In this document: piece after piece, positions 13,249-22,425 of the stretch
Layout of the letters: the number at the start of each line of letters is the position of its first letter
Numbering within the stretch: position 1 is the first letter of the stretch
Virus record (IMG/VR): IMGVR_UViG_3300047174_000176
Span: 1-51,808 of that record
Length of the DNA: 51,808 nt
Origin: a virus
Strand: one strand, 5' to 3'
Program-made: the position numbers and the translations under genes
Notes under the pieces: generated by a model
The model's database searches: none
What the model saw: only the letters and a program-made list of their open reading frames with translations
Told to the model about the DNA's origin: nothing

Positions 13249-13442
13249 ACCGCAGTCACGATCTCAAGACGGGCCGGTTCGCCACCGCTCCCCATTCGGT
13301 CTTACAAGACCCCAGTCTTCCGACGCTAACCGTCTATGGAAGACGGGGTCGGCTATTCACCACATTAGGATTCGCTGTTCTGCAGACAGCCATATTGGCG
13401 CCGGCGGTCATCGGCGCAGCTTTTGTTTTAAGGGCCGCCTGA
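13245..13442 (+). CDS. Small membrane protein, 65 aa
   Basis: ATG at 13245 overlaps the DUF3164 stop as ATGA. A polar N-terminus (MNRSHDLKTGRFATAPHS) precedes one membrane helix near residues 42-62 (LGFAVLQTAILAPAVIGAAF). The stop overlaps the next ATG. Function unknown. Confidence 0.65.
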   Translation: MNRSHDLKTGRFATAPHSVLQDPSLPTLTVYGRRGRLFTTLGFAVLQTAILAPAVIGAAFVLRAA

Positions 13443-13732
13443 TGTCTGACGGCCAACACCGCCAACTGCTCCGTGTGAACTTCCGTCAGTCGTCTGACGA
13501 CGACACCTGGGAGTCGGAGCTGGTCGGTTTGGACGGCGTATCCATCGTTTCGACAGCTGGTCATCAAACCTACGGCGATGCCGTCGCCGCTGGGCACGCA
13601 TTGATGAAAGCTTATGTAGCCGGCTTCGATGCTCAAACCGAGACGTTGGTGGAGGCGCTGTCCCATCCCGCCATCCTCAAGCTGGCGGGCGCCGTCGCGC
13701 AGTCGCTGAGGGTGAGCCCATACAGACCCTAG
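13442..13732 (+). CDS. Unknown protein, 96 aa
   Basis: Starts at a TGATG overlap. Contains an antiparallel-looking N-terminal half (LLRVNFRQSSDDDTWESELV) and a helical second half (YGDAVAAGHALMKAYVAGFD). Its stop lies in the palindrome GACCCTAGGGTC at the edge of the candidate cos region. No family recognised. Confidence 0.65.
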   Translation: MSDGQHRQLLRVNFRQSSDDDTWESELVGLDGVSIVSTAGHQTYGDAVAAGHALMKAYVAGFDAQTETLVEALSHPAILKLAGAVAQSLRVSPYRP

Positions 13733-13814
13733 GGTCCTCCGCCGGTCGACCGGCGCCGAGGGAATGTTCGAACCCTGTTTCATTCCCAGCGCTAAATCAA
13801 AAATTGGGTCCGCA
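13725..13814. other. Candidate cos region upstream of terminase
   Basis: Between the last early-type gene and the small terminase lie three symmetries: GACCCTAGGGTC (13725-13736, perfect), CGCCGGTCGACCGGCG (13740-13755, perfect 16-mer) and GGGAATG/CATTCCC arms around GTTCGAAC (about 13760-13790). Lambda-type terminases cut cos just upstream of the small-subunit gene, so this is the natural place to look for the packaging site. Symmetry alone does not prove it. Confidence 0.5.
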
Positions 13815-14486
13815 GTGGCGTTAGCGATCTCAATCCGCGAATTCGCCCGCCGCGATGGCTGCAGTGAAAAGCTCGTGCGCCGTGGCATTTCCACTGGGCA
13901 TCTCAAGACCTTAGCCGACGGCAAGCTCGACGAGACACTCGTCGGCTCGGCCTGGCGCAAGGGAAACCGCAATGCGGACATCGGTGCGGACAAGGGTGCG
14001 GACAGCGCGCCGAGTGTCCGCACCCCAAGTAAGCCTTCCGCACCAAATCCCGGCGGGGAGGGGCTCCATGTCGAAATCGAGCGCCAGCCTCACGGCGGCG
14101 CTCTGAAGCGAACACGTAAGGACGATCCCGATCCTGACGAGGACCTCGAGGACCTCGGCGACGACGTCATCGCTCAAATCCTCCGCGGCGAGTTCGTCAA
14201 TGTCGCAAAAGCGGAGATGCTCAAGGCGAACGCCTTGGCGCTGCGCCAGACCATCAATGCCCGCCGGGAAGCCGGCGCGCTGGTGGAGATCGAACTCGCA
14301 GAGCGGGTGCTCTTCGAAAGTGCGCGGGCCATTCGAGAGGCCTGGCTGAACTGGCCACTGCGCGCCGCCCCCCTGATCGCCGCCGAGCTGGACGTTCCGG
14401 CGGACAAGGTGGTGGAGGTGCTCACCGCCCATGTCCATGAGCAGCTCGCCACGCTCGGAGAGCCAGAGGCCGACTTCTCCGCTTGA
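13815..14486 (+). CDS. Terminase small subunit (Nu1-like)
   Basis: From GTG 13815 it encodes 223 residues beginning with a helix-turn-helix (ISIREFARRDGCSEKLVRRG, then ISTGHL) of the phage Nu1/DNA-packaging type, an acidic linker (DDPDPDEDLEDLGDD), and a C-terminal part that should contact the large subunit. An earlier ATG at 13764 is possible but lies in the palindromic region. It binds the packaging site and recruits TerL, whose gene overlaps by about 56 bases. Confidence 0.8.
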   Translation: MALAISIREFARRDGCSEKLVRRGISTGHLKTLADGKLDETLVGSAWRKGNRNADIGADKGADSAPSVRTPSKPSAPNPGGEGLHVEIERQPHGGALKRTRKDDPDPDEDLEDLGDDVIAQILRGEFVNVAKAEMLKANALALRQTINARREAGALVEIELAERVLFESARAIREAWLNWPLRAAPLIAAELDVPADKVVEVLTAHVHEQLATLGEPEADFSA

Positions 14487-16599
14487 GCGGCTGCAGCGCG
14501 CTTTCCGGCGGGGAGCCACGCCGCCACCGCGGATCAGCGTTCCGGAGTGGTCTGACCGTTATAGGCGTCTCGCCAAGGTGGAAGGCGCCCGCCCTGGGCG
14601 ATTCATCACAGCGACGGTGGAGATCGCGCGCGGGCCCATGCTCGCTGTGACCGAGCCTGGAGTGCGCGTCATCACCGCCATGGTGGCGACGCAGCTTTTG
14701 AAGACGACCCTGCTGATGAGCACGGCGGGGTTCTTCGCTCACCTCGATCCCTGTCCCATGCTCCTGGTGCAGCCGAAGGAAGCGGCCGCCGAAGCGTTCT
14801 CCAAAGAGCGCGTCGAGCCAATGATCAAGGAGACGCCGGTCCTGCGGGCCATCGTCGGATCTTCGCGCACCAGGTCCAAGGACGAAACACTCCTCTTCAA
14901 GGCCTTCCCGGGCGGATTCCTCGCCATGGTGGGCGCCGGCAGCCCCGACAATCTCGCCCGCCGCCCGGTCCGCGTCATCATGTATGACGAGATCGACAAG
15001 TACGTGACTACCAAGGAGGGCGATCCTCTGGCGCTGGGCGACGAGCGCCTGGCGACCTTCGATCTCAACTCCCTCAGCATTCGCGTCTGTTCGCCCACCG
15101 AGAAGGGCGGCAGCCGCATCGAGAAGAGCTACGAGGCGTCCGATCTGCGTCGCGCGTCGGTCGTCTGCCCTCTCTGCGACCATCGCCAGTTCCTGGACTT
15201 CTTCAAACAGGTCCATTGGCCCAAGATCGACGGCGACCATCAAACCTGCCTTGCGCAGATCCACTGCGAAAGCTGCGGCGCCGCATGGTCTGAAGGTCAG
15301 CGGCTGAAGTCGCTGCGGACCATTCGCTGGCATCAGACGCGAGCCTTCAGCTGCTGCGGCGAGCGGCATGATCCGGCCGAGGATTACGAACGCGCCTGGC
15401 GCGAGGGAGACGGCGCCGGAGCGATCGAACGTGTCTGGGATTGGTGGACCTCCCCGCGCCACGCGGTCTACCGGGCCCGATGCAGGACCTGCGGTGTGTG
15501 GGGCGTTCCAAACGAGCATGCGGGCTTTCAGGCCTCCAAGCTCTTCAGCCCTTCCCAGAAGGACAAACCGAGCGACATCGCCGGCAAATGGATCGCCGCC
15601 CAGGGAGACGAAGATGCTCTACAGGCCTTCTACAATACCCAGCTCGCTATCCCGTATCGGCGCAACACCGGACGGGAGATCAAAGCTGATGCCCTCGCCG
15701 CTCGCGCCGAGAACTGGGCTGCAGAGGTCCCTGACGGCGTCGCCGTCATCACGGCCGGGATCGACACCCAAGACTACCGCTTAGAGGCCACCGCGTTCGG
15801 CTGGGGGCGGCTAGAGGAGGCCTGGACCCTCGAGCACGAGGTGTTTGTCGGCGATCCGGAGACCGATCCACATCTGTGGGACCAACTGGACGCGTGGCTG
15901 AAGAAAATCCGCTATCGCGCCGATGGCCGCGGGTTCGAGGTCGCCGCCGCCTGTATCGACAGCGGCGGCCACCATACCCAGCGCGTCTACGACTTCGCCA
16001 AGGCCAGGCTCGGCCGCAAGGTCTGGGCGACCAAGGGCGAGAGCGCCACCAACGGCAAGCGCAATCCCATCTGGCCGGTCAAACGGCCGTCCTCCAGGAC
16101 GAAGAAGAGCTTCCGGCCGGTCATCCTTGGGGTCAATGCGGCAAAGGATGTCGTGCACGCTCGGCTGATCAAAACCGCGCTGAGCGAGACCACCGGCGGG
16201 CCGGGCTACGTGCACCATCATGCGGATCTGGACGCCGGCTACTATCAGCAGCTGACCGCAGAACGCAGCGTTACCAAATTGGCGTCGGGCGGCCAGAAGT
16301 ATCGCGTCTGGGAAGAAATCCCGGGGCGGGCGAACGAAGCTTTCGACTGCGCTGTCTACGCCTACGCGGCCCTCTGCGGGCTGGTTCACATGGGCCTGAA
16401 GCTCAACAAGCGCGCCGACGCCGTCGGAGCGGCCTTAACGCCCGAGCAGGCGATCACAGAGGCGCGGCCAGTGTCCGAGGCGAGGCCGCCGACGTCGTTG
16501 GCTGCATTATCACCGACGCCGTCTCCAACGCCGAGAGCCGGAGCCAAGCGCGGCAATCGGCTCGCCAACCGTCTTTCTCGAACCGTCAAGCCAAGCTGA
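14431..16599 (+). CDS. Terminase large subunit, lambda GpA type
   Basis: 722 residues of the GpA family. Features are the entry ISVPEWSDRYRRL, an unusual Walker A region TQLLKTT (near 87-93), the Walker B MYDEID (near 184-189), two Cys clusters (CPLCDH, CESCGA) and the nuclease-domain start TAGIDTQDYRLEATAFGW. It drives ATP-dependent DNA packaging into proheads and makes the cos cuts. It is encoded ahead of gpW and portal as in lambda. The C-terminal 40 residues are Pro/Ala-rich. Confidence 0.95.
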   Translation: MSMSSSPRSESQRPTSPLERLQRAFRRGATPPPRISVPEWSDRYRRLAKVEGARPGRFITATVEIARGPMLAVTEPGVRVITAMVATQLLKTTLLMSTAGFFAHLDPCPMLLVQPKEAAAEAFSKERVEPMIKETPVLRAIVGSSRTRSKDETLLFKAFPGGFLAMVGAGSPDNLARRPVRVIMYDEIDKYVTTKEGDPLALGDERLATFDLNSLSIRVCSPTEKGGSRIEKSYEASDLRRASVVCPLCDHRQFLDFFKQVHWPKIDGDHQTCLAQIHCESCGAAWSEGQRLKSLRTIRWHQTRAFSCCGERHDPAEDYERAWREGDGAGAIERVWDWWTSPRHAVYRARCRTCGVWGVPNEHAGFQASKLFSPSQKDKPSDIAGKWIAAQGDEDALQAFYNTQLAIPYRRNTGREIKADALAARAENWAAEVPDGVAVITAGIDTQDYRLEATAFGWGRLEEAWTLEHEVFVGDPETDPHLWDQLDAWLKKIRYRADGRGFEVAAACIDSGGHHTQRVYDFAKARLGRKVWATKGESATNGKRNPIWPVKRPSSRTKKSFRPVILGVNAAKDVVHARLIKTALSETTGGPGYVHHHADLDAGYYQQLTAERSVTKLASGGQKYRVWEEIPGRANEAFDCAVYAYAALCGLVHMGLKLNKRADAVGAALTPEQAITEARPVSEARPPTSLAALSPTPSPTPRAGAKRGNRLANRLSRTVKPS

Positions 16600-16610
16600 A
16601 AGGAGGTCGG

Positions 16611-16877
16611 ATGCGTCGTTTCAATCCCGCCGCCTCGATACTGGCCGGCATGGACACGACGGTCCTCCAGGCCCAGCTGCAGCAGCTGCAGCAGGCCTAT
16701 CTGGACCTCAGCTCGGGCGCCAAGGGTGAGAGCTATAGCTACACCCAAGGCGATGGCTCCAAGGCGATCACCTATACCCGCGCCAACCTGGGTGCGCTGA
16801 CCCAGGCGATCCAGCTGCTCCAGCAGCAGCTCGGCATCGTCAATCGGCCGCGGCGCCCCTTCAGGGTGCGCTTCTAG
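16611..16877 (+). CDS. Head-tail joining protein gpW-like
   Basis: 88 residues with AGGAGG before the ATG. The helical LQAQLQQLQQAYLDLSSGAK, then YTQGDGSKAITYTRANLGAL and ALTQAIQLLQQQLGI follow the gpW fold (two helices around a beta hairpin). gpW seals the portal after packaging and allows tail attachment. Order TerL-gpW-portal matches lambda. Confidence 0.8.
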   Translation: MRRFNPAASILAGMDTTVLQAQLQQLQQAYLDLSSGAKGESYSYTQGDGSKAITYTRANLGALTQAIQLLQQQLGIVNRPRRPFRVRF

Positions 16878-18614
16878 GTGCGGCCGGGACCTTTGCCGCC
16901 TCAGGTCTCCGGACTGGTCTTTCCGTCCGGCGCGCCGATCCCCCCCAGTCGGGCGACCGGCGGGCGCAGCTCCGGCATGCGCGCATCGCTGAACGGCGGC
17001 ATCGGCGGCGGCTACGGATTGGGATCGAACGGCTACCCGGGTTATGGGAGCTCCTTTCCCTATGACGCGGCCGCCTGGCAGTCGACGGAGATGGGCGAGT
17101 GGCTTCCGCTCGTCCGGTCTCCCGACAGCGAGATCAACGTCAATCGCGACCGCATGGTCGCCCGCCAGCGGGACCTTGTCAGGAATGAGGGCTTCGCCTC
17201 CGGGCTGATCAGCCGGATTCTCGATTCCACCATCGGCGCCTACTACCGCCTCGTCTCCAAGCCCGATTATCAGGCGCTCGCCGCCCGCTTCGGTAACGGG
17301 TTCGACCACGTCTGGGCGCAGGAGTTCAGTCGGGCGGCCAGCGCCAGGTGGCGCACCTACGCCGATGACCCTGGCCACTATAACGACGTCTCCCGTCAGA
17401 TGACGATCACCCAGCAGCTGCGCCTGGCGCTGGGTCACAAACTCATCGATGGCGAGAGCGTCATCATCCGCCATTGGCTTCCCAAGCGGATCGGCCGCGG
17501 CGCCGCGCGCTACGCCTCCGCCGGCCTGGTGATGGACCCGGATCTTCTATCCAACCCCTATCAGCAGCCGGATACCCGCTACATGCGCGGCGGCGTCGAG
17601 CTCGACAGCTACGGCGTCCCGATCGCCTACCACCTCCGTAGGGCCCACCAGAACGACTGGTATAGCGCCCTTGAAGCCCAGGAATGGGATCGGGTGACCC
17701 GCGAAGACGACGACGGCTTCCAGCGGGTGATCCACGACTATGACCGCGGCCGCGCGGGGCAGAGCAGGGGTGTTTCGATCTTCGCCCCCGTGCTGTCGAG
17801 GATGAAGATGCTCGCCAGGTACTACGGGGTGAAGCTTCAGGCCGAAACCCTCTCCACCGTGTTCGGGACGGCGGTCACCTCGCCTTACGACCGGCAGATG
17901 ATCCAGGAGGCCCTGGACGATAACGAGGGCGATGAGATCGGCGTCTACGCCGAAATGCGCGAGGGATGGCATGAGCGAAACGCCATGCAGCTCGAGAACG
18001 TCCGCATGGTGCAGCTGGCTCCCGGCGAAACCATCGAAACCATCTCGTCGGCCCGCCCGCCAGGCGAGATGACGCCGTTCGCCCACGAGATGCTCCGCTC
18101 GCTGGGATCCGCCGCCGGCATCTCCGGCGAGCAGATCACCGGCGACTATTCGGAGGTCAACTTCTCCTCGATGCGGGTTGGCATCGTGAACAGCGAAAAG
18201 ACCTACGCCCGCCGCGTCGGGGACTTCAACGCCAATACGGCCACACCGCTTTATGCCGGCTGGCTGCACGAGGCGATGGACTTGGGCGAATTCGACGACG
18301 TGCTGCCCAATAACGCCCCCGACTTTCTGGACGCCCGGGCGGAGTATTCACGCAACCGGTGGCTGGGCACAGCGCGGGGCTGGTACGACCCTGTGGCGGA
18401 GCGCCAAGGCACCGTCCTTGGCCTGGACGCCGGCCTGGACACCCTGGAGGACGCCTGCGCCGAGCAGGGCGCCGACTGGGAAGAGAACGTCCACCAGCGC
18501 GGCCTGGAGGCCAAGGCTTTCCGTGATGCGGGTCTGCCGCCGCCCAACTGGTTTGGCGACGGCACGTCGGCGACCGGCGCCGCGAAAAAACCCACACCGC
18601 CCGAGGCCGCCTGA
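16878..18614 (+). CDS. Portal protein, lambda family
   Basis: 578 residues. Typical segments are EINVNRDRMVARQRDLVRN, ASGLISRILDSTIGAYYRL, a GYGVPIAYHL-type turn (YGVPIAYHLRRAH) and GISGEQITGDYSEVNFSSMR. It forms the dodecameric gate at one head vertex for DNA entry and exit. GTG directly follows the gpW stop; the Gly/Ser/Pro-rich first 60 residues are less conserved, so a later ATG (for example 16977) is possible. Confidence 0.95.
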   Translation: MRPGPLPPQVSGLVFPSGAPIPPSRATGGRSSGMRASLNGGIGGGYGLGSNGYPGYGSSFPYDAAAWQSTEMGEWLPLVRSPDSEINVNRDRMVARQRDLVRNEGFASGLISRILDSTIGAYYRLVSKPDYQALAARFGNGFDHVWAQEFSRAASARWRTYADDPGHYNDVSRQMTITQQLRLALGHKLIDGESVIIRHWLPKRIGRGAARYASAGLVMDPDLLSNPYQQPDTRYMRGGVELDSYGVPIAYHLRRAHQNDWYSALEAQEWDRVTREDDDGFQRVIHDYDRGRAGQSRGVSIFAPVLSRMKMLARYYGVKLQAETLSTVFGTAVTSPYDRQMIQEALDDNEGDEIGVYAEMREGWHERNAMQLENVRMVQLAPGETIETISSARPPGEMTPFAHEMLRSLGSAAGISGEQITGDYSEVNFSSMRVGIVNSEKTYARRVGDFNANTATPLYAGWLHEAMDLGEFDDVLPNNAPDFLDARAEYSRNRWLGTARGWYDPVAERQGTVLGLDAGLDTLEDACAEQGADWEENVHQRGLEAKAFRDAGLPPPNWFGDGTSATGAAKKPTPPEAA

Positions 18615-18874
18615 TGATCTTCGTCAGCCTGACCCGCTACGCCGCCGGCCGGAAGATTCCGGTGAACTCCTCGGTGATCGCCTACCTCGATGCCTGTGAG
18701 GGCGGCGCCAACGTCGCTTTCGCGTCAGGAGAGACGATCCGGGTCAGCGAGACGCCCGACGAGATCCTCGCCGCGATCTTCGAGGCAGAGGCCCAGTGCG
18801 CCGCCGGGTGGCCGAACAGACAGAACACTACACCGCCCATAGCTCCCATCCGCCAGAAGAAGACAGCACGATGA
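18614..18874 (+). CDS. FlbD-like small protein
   Basis: 86 residues whose first 55 resemble the FlbD fold: MIFVSLTRYAAGRKIPVNS, VIAYLDACEGGANVAF, then GETIRVSETPDEILAAI. In bacteria FlbD-like proteins accompany flagellar genes and their function is poorly known. ATG overlaps the portal stop (TGATG) and the stop overlaps the protease ATG, so it belongs to the morphogenesis operon. Lambda lacks it; the similarity is by eye and could be fold-level only. Confidence 0.6.
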   Translation: MIFVSLTRYAAGRKIPVNSSVIAYLDACEGGANVAFASGETIRVSETPDEILAAIFEAEAQCAAGWPNRQNTTPPIAPIRQKKTAR

Positions 18875-19737
18875 GCGCCTTCGCACACTTCGCGCCGAGG
18901 CTGTTCAACACGCCCGTCGCGATCCACCCCGCCCATTCCGATCTCTGCATCGCGGCCCTTGGCGACTACTTCGCCGCTTCGAGGGCGGTCGGGATATCGG
19001 CGCTCGCAGATCTCGCGTCCAAGGACACAGAGGTCGACCGCCCGCGCCCTTACGAATTTTGCGACGGCGTCGCCATCATCGCGGTGCGCGGCACTCTTGT
19101 GCAGAGGATCGGCTCGCTCTGGTGGATTTCCAGCTACCTTGGCGTCACCGGCTATGACCATCTGCGGATGTGTATCCTTGACGCCCTGGCGGATCCGGCT
19201 GTCGAGGCGATCGTCTTCGATATCGACAGCCCCGGCGGGGACGTCGCGGGCTGCTTTGACCTGGTGGACACCATCTTCGAGGCGCGCGGCCAAAAGCCGA
19301 TCTTCGCCATCCTCGGGGAAAACGCCTACTCTGCGGCCTACGCCATCGCCAGCGCAGCGGATCCCGGCCGCGTCTACGTTCCCCGCACGGGCGGGACGGG
19401 TTCGGTCGGCGTGATCTACATGCACTGCAGTTACGAGCGCGCCCTGGATAAGCAGGGCGTGGATGTCACCTTGATCACCAAGGGCGATCTCAAGGGTGAT
19501 GGGTCCGACGTCAAGGCGCTCAGCAATGACGCCTATAAGCGCCTGAAGGCCGACGTCCTGGTGGTGGGCGACCTCTTTGACGCCACCGTCGCTCGCAACC
19601 GGGACATGAAGGTCTCGGACGTATTCAAAACCCAAGCCGGCACCTTCATGGGCGGCAAGGGCGTTGATGTCGGCTTCGCCGACAAGGTGATGGCGCCAGA
19701 TCAGGCGTTCCGAGCCGTCCTCAAAGAGCTCGGCTGA
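18871..19737 (+). CDS. Head maturation protease, S49 family (gpC-like)
   Basis: 288 residues from the ATG that overlaps the upstream TGA. The signature strings are AIIAVRGTLVQR, FDIDSPGGDVAGCFDL, the nucleophile region ENAYSAAYAIAS (Ser near 154), GSVGVIYMH, and a Lys-bearing LITKGDLKGD (near 203-208) as in SppA/SohB Ser-Lys enzymes. It trims prohead proteins during capsid assembly. Unlike lambda, the scaffold is a separate downstream gene rather than an internal start. Confidence 0.92.
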   Translation: MSAFAHFAPRLFNTPVAIHPAHSDLCIAALGDYFAASRAVGISALADLASKDTEVDRPRPYEFCDGVAIIAVRGTLVQRIGSLWWISSYLGVTGYDHLRMCILDALADPAVEAIVFDIDSPGGDVAGCFDLVDTIFEARGQKPIFAILGENAYSAAYAIASAADPGRVYVPRTGGTGSVGVIYMHCSYERALDKQGVDVTLITKGDLKGDGSDVKALSNDAYKRLKADVLVVGDLFDATVARNRDMKVSDVFKTQAGTFMGGKGVDVGFADKVMAPDQAFRAVLKELG

Positions 19738-19779
19738 ACCCCGGGGCCAGCGCCCCCTCCAACCCCAACGAGGTTACAC

Positions 19780-20460
19780 ATGAGACCCTCCCTGATGGGC
19801 GGCGCCAGCCGCTTCGCGCACTTCGCCGGCCTGTCGCGTCGCGCCGCCGCCGATGATGCGGACGATCGCCGCGACGATGAAAAGGACGGCAAGAAGGGCC
19901 GCCGAGCCGCCGAGGATGACGACGACACCGCCGATCCTGACGACAAAAAGGACGGCAAGAAGGGCCGCCGCGCCGCCGAGGATGACGACGACACCGCCGA
20001 TCCTGACGACAAAAAGGACGGCAAGAAGGGCCGCCGCGCCGCCGAGGATGACGATGAAGAGGAGATGGAGGAGGACGAGGATGACGATCGCGAGATGCGT
20101 GGTCGCAGCGCCGTCGCCTGCGCCCGCCGGCGTGAACGCGCCCGCTGCGCCGCCATCTTCGCAACCCCGCAGGCCGCCGAGAATCCCGAGCTCGCCATGA
20201 GTCTGGCGTTCGAAACCAACATGACCCGTCAGGCCGTCATCGCGGTCCTGAAGGGCCAGCCTCGCGCCAGCCGCCGCGATCGCGCCCAAAGCCGGGATCA
20301 GCGACGTGAGGCTCTCAATCCCGATCTCGATAACGGCGCCCCGGCTGCTCCGCGCGGCAAGGTCGTCTCCAGCGCCTGGGACACCGCCCATGCGCGTGCC
20401 AGCCACACCCGGGTAGGCTGCGACGCCTGGGGCGCGGCGCACGCACGCGCTCAAAAGTAA
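19780..20460 (+). CDS. Scaffold-like protein with charged repeats
   Basis: 226 residues. Residues about 30-95 are an extreme charge-repeat region built on KDGKKGRRAAEDDDD, coded by nearly identical 66-bp tandem units. The C-terminal part (ELAMSLAFETNMTRQAVIAV, VVSSAWDTAHARA) resembles proteins found after S49 proteases and thought to aid head assembly. Position between protease and decoration protein supports a scaffold. The repeat could vary in copy number without breaking the frame. Confidence 0.7.
   Translation: MRPSLMGGASRFAHFAGLSRRAAADDADDRRDDEKDGKKGRRAAEDDDDTADPDDKKDGKKGRRAAEDDDDTADPDDKKDGKKGRRAAEDDDEEEMEEDEDDDREMRGRSAVACARRRERARCAAIFATPQAAENPELAMSLAFETNMTRQAVIAVLKGQPRASRRDRAQSRDQRREALNPDLDNGAPAAPRGKVVSSAWDTAHARASHTRVGCDAWGAAHARAQK
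19882..20060 (+). repeat. 66-bp tandem repeat, about 2.7 units
   Basis: The unit starts AAGGACGGCAAGAAGGGCCG and recurs at intervals of 66 bases; copies 2 and 3 are almost identical and the third is truncated where the sequence turns to an acidic run. It codes alternating basic and acidic blocks in the scaffold-like protein. Confidence 0.85.
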
Positions 20461-20539
20461 GTCGCAGGCCCGGCGCTGCCGGGCGTTCATCGTCCCCGCG
20501 CGACCGCGCCGGGCCTCACTCCCTTAGAAGGAAATACCC

Positions 20540-21220
20540 ATGGGCAATCCCACGGTCACCCCGATCACCGAACGCCGCCACGCGCTCGGCTTTCTGGTCG
20601 GCGACGTCTACGACGGCATGTTCAGCCGCGAACAAGCCTATCTCGCTCAGGGCTATGGTGTCCTGACGGCGGGCCTGGTGCTGGGTCGTATCAGCGTCGG
20701 CGCCGCGGCGTTTGCGGCGCTTGGGACCAACACCGGCAACCCGACCTGCAGCGCCATCACCGTCGCCCAGCCCGCCGTCGCCGGCGAGTACGACATCCAG
20801 ATGGATGACGCGACCCACTTCACAGTCTTCCAGCCGATCGCCGGCGGCGACGGTCCCGGCGATGAGCTCGGCCATGGCGTCCTTGGCGCGGCGGTCGCCT
20901 TGGGCGGCCTGGGGTTCACGCTGACGGCTGGCGGCACGCCCTGCGCCGCCGGCGACGCCTTCAAGATCACCGTTGCGGCGGGTTCGGGCCAGCTGAAGCC
21001 GTTCGATCCGACGGCCAACGACGGCAGCGAGGTCGCCGCGGCGATCCTCTGCTCGGAATACAAGGACACCACCAACGCCGCCCAGCGCTGCGCCGTGGTC
21101 GATGGCGGCCCCTGCAAGGTCAACATCTCCGAGCTCCTGTGGGGCGCCAACGTCACCACGACCCCTCAACAGACCGCCGCGCTCGCGCAGCTCAAGCTGC
21201 TCGGCATCAAGTCGGTCTAA
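20540..21220 (+). CDS. Head decoration protein (gpD-like)
   Basis: 226 residues. The start MGNPTVTPITERRHALGFLV and the SREQAYLAQGYGVLTAGLVL region fit the head decoration protein D family seen before gpE-like capsids; the insert with repeated small residues probably forms the outer beta domain. It would trimerise on expanded heads to stabilise them. A good ribosome site (AGAAGGA) precedes the ATG. A hairpin GCCCGGC-gct-GCCGGGC lies in the gap upstream (about 20468-20484). Confidence 0.85.
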   Translation: MGNPTVTPITERRHALGFLVGDVYDGMFSREQAYLAQGYGVLTAGLVLGRISVGAAAFAALGTNTGNPTCSAITVAQPAVAGEYDIQMDDATHFTVFQPIAGGDGPGDELGHGVLGAAVALGGLGFTLTAGGTPCAAGDAFKITVAAGSGQLKPFDPTANDGSEVAAAILCSEYKDTTNAAQRCAVVDGGPCKVNISELLWGANVTTTPQQTAALAQLKLLGIKSV

Positions 21221-21319
21221 CCCCGCACGCCGCCTTCGGGCGGCCGCCCCAACACGCGGCCTTGGGCAAGCCGCTTCGCGCCGTCGCGATGACGCCGCTT
21301 TCCCCCAGCAGGAGCCCCC

Positions 21320-22408
21320 ATGGCCTCTCTCGACGTCTTTCGTCAGGATCCCTTCTCTACGTTCCAAATGACCAGCGCCATCGAACGCCTGCCGTACCAA
21401 CCGGACGGCATCGATGCGATGGGCGTCTTCATCGACAATCCCATTCGCACCACCAACGTGGGCGTCGAAGAGCGCAACGGGGTCTTGACCATCATCCCCA
21501 CCTCCGAGCGCCATACGCCGCCCAATAGCGAGCGCACGACCGAGCGTCGCGAAATGCGCTACTTCAACACCAAGCGCATCGTTCAGGGCGACACCATCTG
21601 GGCCGACGAGATTCAGAATATCCGGGCCTTTGGCCAGGAGACGGAGCTCATGCAGGTGATGACCGAGGCGGCCCGCCGCCTCTCCGGTCCCACCGGCCTG
21701 ATCCAGAACATCCGCTACACCCACGAGAACATGCGTCTCGCCGCGGTCAAGGGCATCCTGATCGATGCCGACGGCTCGACGATCTACAACTGGTATGACG
21801 AGTTCGGCTTCCAGCCGGCCCTGCCGTTCTACTTCAACCTGGCGGCCCAGGTGGCCAACTCGCTGCGCCCGCTGATCAATAAGCTGGTGCGCTCCATCGC
21901 CCGCTCTTCGAAGGGCCTCTTCCGCCCCAATACGAAGATCTATGCGCTCTGCGGCGACCTGTTCTGGGACGAGTTCACCAATCATCCCGACGTCATCCGC
22001 ACCTTCGTCAACTGGTCGGATGCTCGTGACATCAGGGACGGCGGCCAGGGCGCGGCGTTCTCCACCTTCTCCTTCGCCGGCGTCGAATGGGTCAACTATC
22101 GGGGCTCGGACGACAACGCGACGATCAAGATCGCCGACAACGAGGTCGAGTTCTTCTCCGACGCCCCTGGCGTCTTCGAACGGACCCTGGCGCCGGCCGA
22201 GACGATCGAGTGGGTGAACACCCCGGGCAAGGAATTCTACGTGATCCCGATCTTCGACCGTGACCGCAACATGTGGTTCCGCAACGAGGTCTATTCCTAC
22301 CCGCTGTTCATCTGCAAGCGCCCCGACACCCTTCGCAAGGGCTACGCCGACGCGCTGCCGGGCGGCGCGACCCAGGGCGGCGCGGACCTTCCGGTCGAAA
22401 GCGACTAG
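21320..22408 (+). CDS. Major capsid protein (lambda gpE family)
   Basis: 362 residues. MASLDVFRQDPFSTFQMTSA at the start, AVKGILIDADGSTIYNWYDE in the middle and VEFFSDAPGVFERTLAPAET near the end are all typical of the gpE family (HK97 fold). It builds the icosahedral shell. AGGAG before the ATG predicts strong translation. Length agrees with lambda gpE (341). Confidence 0.95.
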   Translation: MASLDVFRQDPFSTFQMTSAIERLPYQPDGIDAMGVFIDNPIRTTNVGVEERNGVLTIIPTSERHTPPNSERTTERREMRYFNTKRIVQGDTIWADEIQNIRAFGQETELMQVMTEAARRLSGPTGLIQNIRYTHENMRLAAVKGILIDADGSTIYNWYDEFGFQPALPFYFNLAAQVANSLRPLINKLVRSIARSSKGLFRPNTKIYALCGDLFWDEFTNHPDVIRTFVNWSDARDIRDGGQGAAFSTFSFAGVEWVNYRGSDDNATIKIADNEVEFFSDAPGVFERTLAPAETIEWVNTPGKEFYVIPIFDRDRNMWFRNEVYSYPLFICKRPDTLRKGYADALPGGATQGGADLPVESD

Positions 22409-22425
22409 GGCTCTTCGCGTAGCTT

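Noticed and set aside
14422-15519. Minus-strand 365-codon frame
   Set aside because: Antisense shadow of the large terminase gene.
20516-21985. Minus-strand 489-codon frame
   Set aside because: Antisense of the decoration and capsid genes; long antisense frames are expected at this GC content.
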